The notes under the pieces are model-generated. The model was not told the origin of the DNA and did not search any database. It worked only from the letters and a program-made list of their open reading frames with translations. This document shows positions 17,150-26,680 of a DNA stretch of 64,000 bases, piece after piece. This DNA comes from Paractinoplanes toevensis. GTDB taxonomy: Bacteria; Actinomycetota; Actinomycetes; Mycobacteriales; Micromonosporaceae. A program made the position numbers and the translations under genes. Positions within the stretch are counted from its first letter, which is position 1, and the number at the start of each line of letters is the position of its first letter. The stretch lies in NCBI RefSeq assembly GCF_018332695.1, contig NZ_BOQN01000131.1, positions 1 to 64,000 on the forward strand, read 5' to 3'.

Positions 17150-18088
17150 CTAGTCGCCCTCTACTACCGCGCCGTCGGCGAAGGTGTCGCAGGACTTTGC
17201 CGGGTCGCCCGAGTCGAAGCCGGCCTTGAACCACTTCTGACGGTCGGCGGACGTGCCGTGGGTGAACTCGGCCGGGTTCACCGTGCCGCCGCTCTGCTTC
17301 TGGAGGGTGTCGTCGCCGATCTGCTTGGCGGTGTCCAGGCCCTCCTGGATGTCGGCGTCGGTGAGGCTCTTGAAGATCGGCTGGCCGCTCTTCGATTTTG
17401 TCTCGGTGGCGTGGTGGGCCCAGACGCCGGCGTAGCAGTCGGCCTGCAGTTCCAGCTTCACCGACTGGAGGTTCTGCTCGGCCTCCGAACCGCCCTGCTG
17501 GGCCTGGCGCATCTTGGCCTCGGTGCCCAGCAGGTCCTGGATGTGGTGGCCGTACTCGTGGGCCAGCACGTAGGGCTGGGCGAACTCGCCGGGGGCGCCG
17601 AGCTGCTTGGCCAGCACCTGGTAGAAGGTGAGGTCGATATACACCCGGTCGTCGGCGGGGCAGTAGAACGGGCCGACGCCCGAGTCGGCGGCGCCGCAGC
17701 CGGTGGTGACCCGGTTGGAGAAGAGCACCGTTTTCGCCGACTGGTACTGCTTGCCGAAGTATTCGGGTTCCGCCTCGGTCCAGAACGCCTGGATCGAGTT
17801 GACGTAGAGGACGTTGCGGCAGTCGAGCTTGGTGCGCGCGGTGGTCTTGTCGGCGCACTCCTGCTGGATGTTGGTGTTGTCGCCGGTGCTGCTGCCGCTG
17901 TCGCCGCCGAGCTGGTTGACGCCGAAGTAGCCGCCGACCAGGGCCAGTACGACCGTGATGATGATGCCCACGAGGCCGCCGCCGCCGCCCGGAATGGGCA
18001 GGCCGCCGAAGCCGCCGCCGCCTCCGCCCGAACCGCGCTGGTCCTCGACCTGACTGGTGTCGATGTCGGCGTTCTCGTTGAGTTCCAT
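17150..18088 (-). CDS. Neutral zinc metallopeptidase, membrane anchored (YpfJ/PF04228 family)
   Basis: The 312-residue protein has a Gly-rich cytoplasmic N-terminus (~residues 20-38) and one transmembrane segment (LVGIIITVVLALVGGYFGV). The extracytoplasmic domain contains the zinc motif HEYGHH and a downstream ELQADCYAGVWAHH helix supplying the third ligand. It matches the PF04228 neutral zinc metallopeptidase family, whose substrates are unknown. It starts at ATG 18088 and ends before a hairpin terminator. Confidence 0.88.
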   Translation of the reverse strand: MELNENADIDTSQVEDQRGSGGGGGGFGGLPIPGGGGGLVGIIITVVLALVGGYFGVNQLGGDSGSSTGDNTNIQQECADKTTARTKLDCRNVLYVNSIQAFWTEAEPEYFGKQYQSAKTVLFSNRVTTGCGAADSGVGPFYCPADDRVYIDLTFYQVLAKQLGAPGEFAQPYVLAHEYGHHIQDLLGTEAKMRQAQQGGSEAEQNLQSVKLELQADCYAGVWAHHATETKSKSGQPIFKSLTDADIQEGLDTAKQIGDDTLQKQSGGTVNPAEFTHGTSADRQKWFKAGFDSGDPAKSCDTFADGAVVEGD

Positions 18089-18299
18089 TCCATCCTCACT
18101 GACCGATACGGCACTCGTGTCCGGCGATTACCCGATGATCTTGATAACTAATCGGGTGGGGGCTCGCGGCGGACGCCCGGTAGTATGGCGGAGTGCTGCT
18201 CTGCGAAGGCTGACCTGCCCCGCGCCGACCACTCAAGATGGCCGGCGCTTTCGTGTGTCCGGAGTCAGCCCTTCTATTTCCCCCGAGAGCGAGCCACTG

Positions 18300-19904
<1,605 letters not shown>

Positions 19905-20330
19905 CGCTGGGCGGACCAATCGTCAGTTGTCAACTGGTGCCCACACAGACAGTGCGACGTTCGGGCGTTTGCGGTCAGGCCGGGCATCACGTCGGGCAGG
20001 GCAAAGTTGGCACAACCGAGCCGACGGCGGTACGTGTTCGCCGCATCGACGGTGCGTCATGTCCGGCGGCCGGTCGCCCTCGATCCAGAGTTTTCGCAGG
20101 TGATCGATGGTCTTGGTGCCGGGGGTCCGGCTACCTACCGAGCGGTCGGAATTGCACTCTGCCTAACGTCAGTTAACTGTCTGACATTGATGCCGATGGT
20201 CAGGGTCAAGTTCCTGACAGTGCTAAATGGGCACGTTGGCTAAGCCAGGATGCCTAGCGCATGATCGTTGGAGGCGGTCTAATAGGTGGGACCGTATCGA
20301 ACCGCACTGTCTGGGACGTGAGGATTCAAC
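19905..20330. other. Long intergenic region upstream of the small HTH gene
   Basis: These ~425 bases hold no convincing gene and are less GC-rich than the surroundings. Small palindromes are visible: CAGTTGTCAACTG near 19922 and CAGTTAACTG near 20169, the latter followed by alternating TCTGACA/TCAGG/TGACAG half-sites up to 20222. They could be operator sites for the downstream operon. A precise promoter cannot be assigned. Confidence 0.4.
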
Positions 20331-20558
20331 ATGGCAGCCACGGGCACAGCCACCAGCACTGAGAAGGGTCGCCGAATCGTCGGCAGCGAGCGCCAGTCAC
20401 TAGCGAAGGATCTGGTCAAGCGTTACACCTCCGGCGAGAGCATTCGTGCGCTCGCGGCTTCGACCGGCCGTTCCTACGGATTCGTACATCGCGTGCTGAC
20501 CGAGTCGGGCGTGCAGCTCCGCCAGCGTGGCGGCGCCCGCCGTCGCAAGAAGGCGTGA
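20331..20558 (+). CDS. Small helix-turn-helix protein conserved in actinobacteria
   Basis: This basic protein (75 aa) contains a single HTH (SGESIRALAASTGRSYGFVH, residues ~34-53) and an Arg/Lys-rich C-terminal tail (RQRGGARRRKKA) likely to hold DNA backbone. It is a common actinobacterial small DNA-binding protein of unknown target. It starts at ATG 20331. Its stop overlaps the GTG of the enoyl-CoA hydratase gene, so the two are co-translated. Confidence 0.8.
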   Translation: MAATGTATSTEKGRRIVGSERQSLAKDLVKRYTSGESIRALAASTGRSYGFVHRVLTESGVQLRQRGGARRRKKA

Positions 20559-21355
20559 CGTCCGACAACGTCGAGTCCGGCACCGCAGTTCCCGCCGACG
20601 AGGTGGGTGTTCGCTACGACCTGGACGGGCCGGTCGCAACGGTGACGTTGTGCCGGCCCGAGGTTCTCAATGCGCAGACGCCAGCGATGTGGGCCGAACT
20701 GGCGAACATTTCACGGAAATTACCGGGCGACGTGCGAGTCGTCATTGTCCGGGGAGAGGGACGCGCGTTTTCCGCGGGCCTGGATCTGTCCGCCGCGCGC
20801 GGCGACGGCGATTCTTCTCTGTCCCGACTCGCGCACTTGTCACCGCAGGAGTGCGCGGATCGCATTGCCGGCTTCCAGACCGCGTTCACGTGGTTGCGTA
20901 ACCCGTCGATCGTGACGATCGCGGCAGTACACGGACATGCCATCGGCGCCGGTTTCCAGCTCGCACTGAACTGCGACATGCGAATCCTGGCGGAGGACGC
21001 AAAGTTCTCGATGGCCGAGGTGACCTTGGGTCTCGTACCCGATCTCGGCGGAACGAAACGCCTCGCCGAGTTGGTCGGACCGTCCCGCGCCCTCGAAATC
21101 TGCCTGACCGGTCGGCGCATCCCCGCCGACGAGGCCGACCGCATCGGGCTGGCCACCGCGGTGGTCCCCGGCGCCGAGCTGTCCGACGCGGTCGCCGACC
21201 TGGCCGCGGCGGTCGTCGCGGCCGACGCGGGTGCGGTCGCCGAGATCAAAGCCCTGATCGCGGGCGCTCCCCTGCGGTCGTACCAGGATCAGGACCGAGC
21301 CGAGCGGGAGGCACAGACCCGCCGTCTGCGCGATCTGCTCGGTGCGGGCGAGTAA
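20555..21355 (+). CDS. Enoyl-CoA hydratase/isomerase family protein (EchA12-like position)
   Basis: The 266-residue crotonase-fold protein has the oxyanion-hole region GEGRAFSAGLDLS and the HGHAIGAGFQLALNCD helix. The catalytic Glu of classical hydratases (Glu in GGxxEL) is Gln here (GFQLAL), while the second Glu is kept (MAEVTLGLVPDLGG). Loss of one Glu fits an isomerase or another crotonase activity better than standard hydration. By position it corresponds to M. tuberculosis echA12 (Rv1472). GTG start overlaps the HTH gene. Confidence 0.85.
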   Translation: MTSDNVESGTAVPADEVGVRYDLDGPVATVTLCRPEVLNAQTPAMWAELANISRKLPGDVRVVIVRGEGRAFSAGLDLSAARGDGDSSLSRLAHLSPQECADRIAGFQTAFTWLRNPSIVTIAAVHGHAIGAGFQLALNCDMRILAEDAKFSMAEVTLGLVPDLGGTKRLAELVGPSRALEICLTGRRIPADEADRIGLATAVVPGAELSDAVADLAAAVVAADAGAVAEIKALIAGAPLRSYQDQDRAEREAQTRRLRDLLGAGE

Positions 21356-21389
21356 GGACCGAACCGGAATACGTTCCTCACCTCCCGGG

Positions 21390-21412
21390 TTGTCGTACCC
21401 ACGGTGCAGACT
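21390..21412 (+). promoter_or_regulatory. Promoter of the ABC exporter with the TTGTCGTACCC element
   Basis: TTGTCG (21390-21395) and CAGACT (21407-21412) are 11 bases apart, the same layout as at 8933 and 36447. Transcription would begin near 21418. A strong ribosome site, GGGAGGTGA, follows just before the ATG at 21432. Confidence 0.45.
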
Positions 21413-21431
21413 CACCCCCGGGAGGTGACGA

Positions 21432-23366
21432 ATGAGCATGTCCAGCTGGAACATGCTGCGTTCGATCCAGAATTCGGACCGAGTCGCGCAGCACCAGCTC
21501 ACCCGTGGCACCACACGACGCATTCTGCGCTTCGCCCGGCCCTACCGCCGGGACATCACAGTCTTCCTGATCACCGTGGTCTTCGACGCCGGCATCGGCG
21601 TCGCCACACCGCTGCTCGCCGGTCACGTGGTCAACGCGATCACCGCCGGTGGCGACGGTGCCGCCGCGCTGATCGTCAAGATCGCCCTGACGATCGCCGG
21701 GCTGGCCGTCGTCGACGCGTTCCTGTCGCTGGCCCAGCGGTGGTATTCGGCGCGGATCGGCGAGGGCATCATCCTCGACCTGCGCACCCGGGTCTACGAC
21801 CACGTCCAGCGCATGCCGCTGCAGTTCTTCACCCGCACCCAGACCGGTGCCCTGGTCAGCCGGCTCAACAACGACGTGATGGGCGCGCAGCGGGCCTTCA
21901 CCTCGACGCTCTCCGGTGTGGTCAGCAACGTCATCCAGCTGGTGCTCACCGCGGCCGTCATGTTCAGCCTGTCCTGGCAGATCACCGCGCTGTCGCTGGC
22001 CCTGCTGCCGGTGTTCATCATCCCGGCCCGCCGGGTCGGCCGGAAACTCGCCGAGATCACCCGCGAGTCCTACAACCTCGACGCCAAGATGAACGCGACG
22101 ATGACCGAGCGGTTCAACGTCTCCGGCGCGCTGCTGGTCAAGCTGTTCGGCCGGCCCGACGCCGAGGCCGCCCGGTTCGGCGAGCGCGCCGAACGGGTCC
22201 GCGAGATCGGCGTGCAGCAGGCGATGTATTCGCGCACCTTCTTCGTCGCGATGCTGCTGGTCGCGTCGCTGGCCCAGGCCCTCACCTACGGCCTGGGCGG
22301 CTGGCTCGCGGTCACCGGTGGCGTCACCGCCGGCACCGTCGTCACCCTGGCCCTGCTGCTCACCCGCCTCTACGGCCCGCTCACCGCGCTCAGCAACGTG
22401 CGGGTCGACGTGATGAGCGCGCTGGTGTCGTTCGACCGGGTCTTCGAGGTGCTCGACCTCGCGCCCGGCATCGAGGAGAAACCCGGCGCGGTCGACGTGC
22501 CGGCCGGGTCGGGCCGGGTCGAGTTCCGTGAGGTGCACTTCCGCTACCCCAGCGCCGCCGAGGTGTCCCTGGCGACCCTGGAAGACGTGGTGACCCTTGA
22601 CCGCACCGAGACCGCGCCGGTGCTCAAGGGTGTCGACTTCACCGTCGAGCCCGGGCAGATGGTGGCCCTGGTCGGCCCGTCCGGCGCCGGCAAGTCGACC
22701 ACCTCGATGCTGGTGTCCCGGGTCTACGACGTCACCGAGGGCGCGGTGCTGGTCGGCGGGGTCGACGTGCGCGACGCCACCCTCGGCTCGCTGCGCGACA
22801 CGATCGGCGTGGTCACCCAGGACTCGCACCTGTTCCACGAGACCATCGGCGAGAACCTGCGCTATGCGAAACCGGACGCGACCGACGACGAGATGTGGGC
22901 GGCGCTGCGCGGTGCCCAGGTCGCCGAGCTGGTGGCGGCCCTGCCCGAGGGCCTCGACACGGTGGTGGGGGAGCGCGGCTACCGCTTCTCCGGCGGCGAG
23001 AAACAGCGCATCGCGATCGCCCGGCTGCTGCTCAAGCATCCGTCGATCGTCATTCTCGACGAGGCGACCGCGCACCTCGACAGCGAGTCCGAGGCGGCCG
23101 TGCAGCGGGCGCTGGCCGTCGCGTTGGAGGGCCGCACCGCGCTGGTCATCGCGCACCGGCTCTCCACGGTCCGCGACGCCGATCTGATCCTGGTGCTCGA
23201 CGACGGCCGCATCGTCGAGCGCGGCCGCCACGACGACCTGGTCGCGGCGGGCGGGCTCTATGCCGAGCTCTACCGCACCCAGTTCGCCACCACGTCCGCA
23301 CCGCACGTGCCCACCGAGGAGGTCGAGGTCGTCACGGTCCCGCCGACTCACCCGGTCGAGCCGTGA
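21432..23366 (+). CDS. ABC exporter, fused permease-ATPase half transporter
   Basis: This 644-residue protein has an N-terminal six-helix exporter domain (~residues 30-330). The C-terminal ATPase has GPSGAGKST, FSGGEKQRIAIARLLLKHPS and ILDEATAHLDSESE. Half transporters of this type work as dimers and export drugs or lipids, and the substrate is not readable. A ~20-residue insertion (TLEDVVTLDRTETAP) lies before the Walker A region. The stop codon is inside the first copy of a 38-bp repeat array. Confidence 0.9.
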   Translation: MSMSSWNMLRSIQNSDRVAQHQLTRGTTRRILRFARPYRRDITVFLITVVFDAGIGVATPLLAGHVVNAITAGGDGAAALIVKIALTIAGLAVVDAFLSLAQRWYSARIGEGIILDLRTRVYDHVQRMPLQFFTRTQTGALVSRLNNDVMGAQRAFTSTLSGVVSNVIQLVLTAAVMFSLSWQITALSLALLPVFIIPARRVGRKLAEITRESYNLDAKMNATMTERFNVSGALLVKLFGRPDAEAARFGERAERVREIGVQQAMYSRTFFVAMLLVASLAQALTYGLGGWLAVTGGVTAGTVVTLALLLTRLYGPLTALSNVRVDVMSALVSFDRVFEVLDLAPGIEEKPGAVDVPAGSGRVEFREVHFRYPSAAEVSLATLEDVVTLDRTETAPVLKGVDFTVEPGQMVALVGPSGAGKSTTSMLVSRVYDVTEGAVLVGGVDVRDATLGSLRDTIGVVTQDSHLFHETIGENLRYAKPDATDDEMWAALRGAQVAELVAALPEGLDTVVGERGYRFSGGEKQRIAIARLLLKHPSIVILDEATAHLDSESEAAVQRALAVALEGRTALVIAHRLSTVRDADLILVLDDGRIVERGRHDDLVAAGGLYAELYRTQFATTSAPHVPTEEVEVVTVPPTHPVEP

Positions 23367-23514
23367 GCGGGCCGCTCACCCGGCCGGGTCGCTGGTTGGC
23401 GTGAGCGGGCTGCTCACCCGGCCGGGTCGCTGGCTGGCGTGAGCGGGCCGTTCACCGGGCCGGGTCGCTGGCCGGCGTGAGCGGGCCGTTCACCCGGCCG
23501 GGCCGGTGGCCGCC
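23363..23514. repeat. Four tandem 38-bp repeats, each with an internal hairpin
   Basis: Units start at 23363, 23401, 23439 and 23477 and differ at only a few positions; the last is diverged at its end. Each begins GTGAGCGGGCCGCTCAC or a close variant, a near-perfect 8-bp inverted repeat, followed by CCGGCCGGGTCGCTGG. The first copy contains the ABC exporter stop codon and the last overlaps the 3' end of the convergent mug gene. There are no spacers. The position between convergent genes fits a multi-hairpin bidirectional terminator. Confidence 0.85.
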
Positions 23515-24185
23515 GTGCGCAGGGCGGCGAACTCGCGGGCCAGGTCGTCAATCTGGAAGTGGGCGTTCAGGCCGCTCGGGTTGGGCAGCACCCACACCGG
23601 CACGCCGCCGATCGTCTCCTCCTGCGGGCCGATCGAGGCGGCTCGGCGGGCGAAAGCGGTGCGGTAGGCGGTCACGCCGAGAACGGCCAAGTAGTGGGGT
23701 TTCCACCGGGCTACCAGCGCGGTCAGGGTGCGGCCGCCCGCGATCAGTTCGGCGGGGGACAGCTCGTCGGCTCGCGCGGTCGCCCGGGCCACCACGTTGG
23801 TGATGCCCAGGCCGAGCGCGGGCAATTCGGCCTGTTCGGACGGGTGTAGCAGGCGCGGGGTGAAGCCGGAGCGGTGCAGAGACGGCCAGAAGCGGTTGCC
23901 GGGCCGGGCGAAGTGGTGGCCGGTGGCGGCCGAGTACAGGCTCGGGTTGATGCCGGAGAACAACACCCGCAGATCGGGGCCGACCAGGTCGGGGATCGTC
24001 TGCCCGGCGGCGGCCGCCACCTCGTCCGGCGTCGGCCGGCGAAAGCCCGGGGCCGGGCCGCCGGAAGCCGGGGTTGGGCCGTCGAGGGCCGGGGCCGGGC
24101 CGTCGGAAGCTGAGGCCGGGCCGCCGAAAGCTGGCGCCGGGCCGTCGGACGCTGGGGTTGGGTGGGGGAAAGCGTCAGAGGGCAC
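23490..24185 (-). CDS. mug: G/U mismatch-specific DNA glycosylase (Mug) with a heptad-repeat N-terminus
   Basis: The C-terminal ~175 residues form a Mug/TDG-type uracil glycosylase domain, with LFSGINPSLYSAATGHHF (motif 1, GINPS) and NPSGLNAHF (motif 2), used to remove U or T opposite G. The GTG at 24185 overlaps the SDR stop by 11 bases and gives 231 residues. The first ~50 residues are a Pro/Ala/Gly tail of seven-residue repeats (DGPAPAL, GGPASAS and similar) encoded by 21-bp DNA repeats. Start choice is uncertain, because an internal start after the repeats would give a normal-length enzyme. Confidence 0.85.
   Translation of the reverse strand: MPSDAFPHPTPASDGPAPAFGGPASASDGPAPALDGPTPASGGPAPGFRRPTPDEVAAAAGQTIPDLVGPDLRVLFSGINPSLYSAATGHHFARPGNRFWPSLHRSGFTPRLLHPSEQAELPALGLGITNVVARATARADELSPAELIAGGRTLTALVARWKPHYLAVLGVTAYRTAFARRAASIGPQEETIGGVPVWVLPNPSGLNAHFQIDDLAREFAALRTAATGPAG
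24034..24159 (-). repeat. Six 21-bp tandem repeats inside the mug 5' end
   Basis: Units of exactly 21 bases start at 24034, 24055, 24076, 24097, 24118 and 24139, most of them beginning GGGCCG on the plus strand. The 3-base periodicity keeps the mug frame open and yields a Pro/Ala/Gly/Asp heptad repeat. Copies differ at third positions and by a few substitutions, so the array is not brand new. Confidence 0.8.
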
Positions 24186-24936
24186 GCAGGGCGCCGCCGT
24201 CCACCGGGATCGCGATGCCGGACAGGTAGCCGGCGGCGGGGGAGAGCACGAACGCCGCCACCCGGCCGAACTCGGCCGGGTCGCCGAGCCGGGCCAGCGG
24301 GATCGACGCGATCGCCGTTGCCTCGGCCGCCGCGGCGTCGCCGGTGGCGGCGAACAGCTCCCGGTTGCGGTCGGTGAGGATGCGGCCGGGCAGCAGGCTG
24401 ACCACCCGGATGCCGCGCGGCCCGAACTCGTCGGCCATCTCCTTGGCCGCCATGGCCAGGCCCGGCCGCAGGCCGTTCGACAGGCCGAGACCGGCCACCG
24501 GCGACTTCGCCGAGGTGGACAGCACGAGCCCGATCGCACCGCCGGCCGGCATCGCCGCCGCGAACGTGCGCACCGCCCGCACCGAGCCGAGGAACACCGT
24601 CTCGAACGCGGCCCGCCACTGGTCGTCGGTCACCGCGGCGGCCGTGCCGTGCGACGGGCCACCGACCGACACGAGCGCGCCGTCGAGCCGGCCCCAGCGG
24701 GCCCGGGCCAGCTCGACCAGTGCCTGCGGGGTGCCGGGTTCGGTGAGGTCGGCGACGACACCCTCGGCGATATCCACTCCGCCGAGCCTCTCCGCCGCCT
24801 GGCCGATGCCCTCCACCGAGCGGGAGGAGATCACCACCTTGGCGCCGTCGGCGACGAGAGCCTCGGCGGTGGCGAAGCCGAGCCCGCGGGAGGCTCCGGT
24901 GAGGATGAAGACCTTGCCGTCGAGTCCGAGATCCAT
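24175..24936 (-). CDS. Short-chain dehydrogenase/reductase family protein with atypical active site
   Basis: This 253-residue Rossmann protein has the NAD(P) motif TGASRGLG at the N-terminus and ends with the FabG-like GIAIPVDGG. The usual catalytic YxxxK is replaced by SNGLR (in GLGLSNGLRPGL), while the serine in LSTSAKS is kept. I recall a subfamily with SNxxR that is common in actinobacteria, so this is unlikely to be a sequencing error. The reaction is unknown and could be non-standard. It lies just downstream of the XRE regulator and upstream of mug on the same strand. Confidence 0.82.
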   Translation of the reverse strand: MDLGLDGKVFILTGASRGLGFATAEALVADGAKVVISSRSVEGIGQAAERLGGVDIAEGVVADLTEPGTPQALVELARARWGRLDGALVSVGGPSHGTAAAVTDDQWRAAFETVFLGSVRAVRTFAAAMPAGGAIGLVLSTSAKSPVAGLGLSNGLRPGLAMAAKEMADEFGPRGIRVVSLLPGRILTDRNRELFAATGDAAAAEATAIASIPLARLGDPAEFGRVAAFVLSPAAGYLSGIAIPVDGGALRAL

Positions 24937-24954
24937 GGGGTCGATCCTTTCACC

Positions 24955-25701
24955 TCAGCGGCCGTGCAGCCGGGCCGCGGTGGACTCGTCGGCCGGCAGG
25001 AACGACTCGATCGCCAGTTCGGACAGGGTCACGTCCAACGGCGTACCCAGAACTGAGGTCACGCTGAAGAAGGACAGATCGTCGATGCGCAGGGGAACGA
25101 CCAGGCCGGTGGGCCGGCCGGCGCTCGCGCCGCCCGGATAGCCGGCCAGCTCGGCGTGCAGTTCGCGCAGCGCCGGGTCGGCCAGGTGGGTGGCCTGCTG
25201 GTCGAGGCGGTGCAGCACGTGCGTGCGCCATTCCGGCAGGTTGCGGATGCGCGGCGCCATGCCCTCCGGATGCAGCGACAGGCGCAGCACGTTGACCGGC
25301 GGTTCGAGAAGCCGGCCGGCGCAGCCCTCGATCAGCGGGGTGACCGCGGCGTTCGCGTCGATCATCGTCCAGTGCCGGTCGACCAGCAGCGCCGGATAGG
25401 GCTGATGCCCGGTGAGCACGTCGCGCAGCGACCCGAGGACCGCCGCGAGCGGCGGCCCGTCCAGCTTCGACTCGGGATGGGCGGGCGCGTAACCACCGGC
25501 CAGGAGCAACTCGTTCTGCTGCCGCAGCGGTACGCCGAGGCGCTCGGACAACCGCAGGATCATCTCCCGGGTCGGTCGCGACCGCCCGGTCTCCACGAAC
25601 GACAGATGCCGTGCCGACACCCCGGCCTCGGTGGACAGTTCGAGCTGGCTGAGTCGCCGGGTCGTCCGCCACTCCCGCAGAAGCTCTCCCACATCGGCCA
25701 T
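24955..25701 (-). CDS. XRE family regulator with MmyB-like ligand-binding domain
   Basis: The regulator has 248 residues. Residues ~8-60 form an XRE helix-turn-helix (LSQLELSTEAGVSARHLSFV), followed by an MmyB-type PAS-like sensor domain (YPALLVDRHWTMIDANAAV). Such regulators often control an adjacent dehydrogenase; here the SDR gene follows 18 bases downstream. The upstream region shared with the divergent NTF2-like gene holds striking palindromes, probably its operators. Confidence 0.85.
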   Translation of the reverse strand: MADVGELLREWRTTRRLSQLELSTEAGVSARHLSFVETGRSRPTREMILRLSERLGVPLRQQNELLLAGGYAPAHPESKLDGPPLAAVLGSLRDVLTGHQPYPALLVDRHWTMIDANAAVTPLIEGCAGRLLEPPVNVLRLSLHPEGMAPRIRNLPEWRTHVLHRLDQQATHLADPALRELHAELAGYPGGASAGRPTGLVVPLRIDDLSFFSVTSVLGTPLDVTLSELAIESFLPADESTAARLHGR

Positions 25702-25716
25702 TCCAGAAGCGTAGCC

Positions 25717-25835
25717 ATCGAGGGTTATTCAGGACCTACCTCGAGTTGCAGAGGGGCCGCAGGTCAGCGGCTCGGTCTCCACCGTCCTGAATAACCCTCG
25801 ATTACCTCCGAGGTAATCGACGCCATTACCTCGAG
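25717..25835. promoter_or_regulatory. Divergent promoter region with nested inverted repeats (likely XRE regulator operators)
   Basis: A perfect 19-bp inverted repeat (ATCGAGGGTTATTCAGGAC) occupies 25717-25735 and 25784-25802, separated by 48 bases. Directly adjoining, 25798-25820 is a perfect palindrome of 11-base arms (TCGATTACCTC) around one base. Further half-sites (TACCTCGAG) occur at 25737 and 25827. The set lies between the XRE regulator and the divergent NTF2-like gene, so it likely controls both. Confidence 0.7.
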
Positions 25836-25880
25836 TCGACGATGGTGGTCCACGTCAGCAACCGACGGAAGGACCAGACC

Positions 25881-26243
25881 ATGAGCGACTTCGACACCGT
25901 GGTGGACCGTTACCTGGCCACCTGGAACGAGACCGACCCGGCCGCGCGCCGGGCGGCGATCGACGACCTGTTCGCCGCCGACGTCCGCTACGTCGACCCG
26001 ATGGCGGCGGTGGCCGGGCGGGACGCGCTCGACGGGCTGATCGGCGCGGTTCAGCAGCAGTTCCCGGGTCTGGTCTTCAGCCCGGGCGGGCCGGTCGACG
26101 CACACCACGAGCAGGCCCGGTTCACCTGGAATCTGGGTGCGCCCGGGGCGGAACCGCTGGTCGTCGGCTTCGACGTGGCCGAGCTCGACACCGACGGGCG
26201 GATCGGGCGGGTGCTCGGCTTCCTCGACAAGGTGCCGGGCTAA
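25881..26243 (+). CDS. NTF2-like / SnoaL-type protein
   Basis: This 120-residue protein matches the SnoaL/NTF2-like fold (VVDRYLATWNETDPAARRAA at the start, then LFAADVRYVDPMAAVAGRDA, then FLDKVPG at the end). Such small domains can be isomerases, cyclases or binding proteins, and no catalytic assignment can be made. The ATG at 25881 follows AAGGA. It is probably controlled by the divergent XRE regulator. Its end overlaps the convergent SCO6045-like gene by 4 bases. Confidence 0.8.
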   Translation: MSDFDTVVDRYLATWNETDPAARRAAIDDLFAADVRYVDPMAAVAGRDALDGLIGAVQQQFPGLVFSPGGPVDAHHEQARFTWNLGAPGAEPLVVGFDVAELDTDGRIGRVLGFLDKVPG

Positions 26244-26680
26244 GAGGCGCGCCTGATCACCCGTACGCGGCCGGCGAATTGCACCACGACGGCGCCGGCG
26301 GCCGATCGCACGGCCGGAGTGCGGCGGGGTTGCGGCGCTCCGGCGCCGTCGTAGCGCATCGCCGCCTCGCGCTCGGCCAGTTCCTCGGCCGCGGCGCCGT
26401 TCAGAGAACCGCGTTTGTGCAGTTCACGGGCCATGTCCCAGCCGTCGCGCAGGGATCCCTGGGTCGGCCGGGCGGCCGCCCACTCGCCGAACTCGCGCTT
26501 CCAACGCTCGCCGAACGACGCGGCGAGCATCGGCCACTGCCGGGAGACCTCGCCGGCTCGCTTGCGCAGCAGCGCCACTCGCGCGGCTTCGACCCGGAAA
26601 CCATCGAATCCGTCCGGTACGGGTTTTCCCGCGGTCAGCGCCTCGACGAGTGCGGCCTGTCGAGCCGCGAGGTCGCTCAT
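26240..26680 (-). CDS. SCO6045-like partner protein of the DUF692 enzyme
   Basis: This 146-residue protein is helical in its first ~90 residues (MSDLAARQAALVEALTAGKP, WPMLAASFGERWKREFGEW). That region resembles the DNA-binding-like N-terminal domains of DUF2063/BufC-type partners of DUF692 enzymes, and I recall SCO6045 as the Streptomyces homologue. The C-terminus (VVVQFAGRVRVIRR) is short and basic. Its ATG overlaps the DUF692 stop (ATGA), so it is the third gene of the operon. It most likely binds or presents the substrate of the enzyme; that is inference from context. Confidence 0.65.
   Translation of the reverse strand: MSDLAARQAALVEALTAGKPVPDGFDGFRVEAARVALLRKRAGEVSRQWPMLAASFGERWKREFGEWAAARPTQGSLRDGWDMARELHKRGSLNGAAAEELAEREAAMRYDGAGAPQPRRTPAVRSAAGAVVVQFAGRVRVIRRAS

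Noticed and set aside
20007..20243. A 78-codon frame upstream of the small HTH gene
   Set aside because: No ribosome site and no family resemblance; the region looks regulatory.
23363..23514. The 38-bp repeats as a CRISPR array
   Set aside because: Repeats are directly adjacent with no spacers and no cas gene is present.
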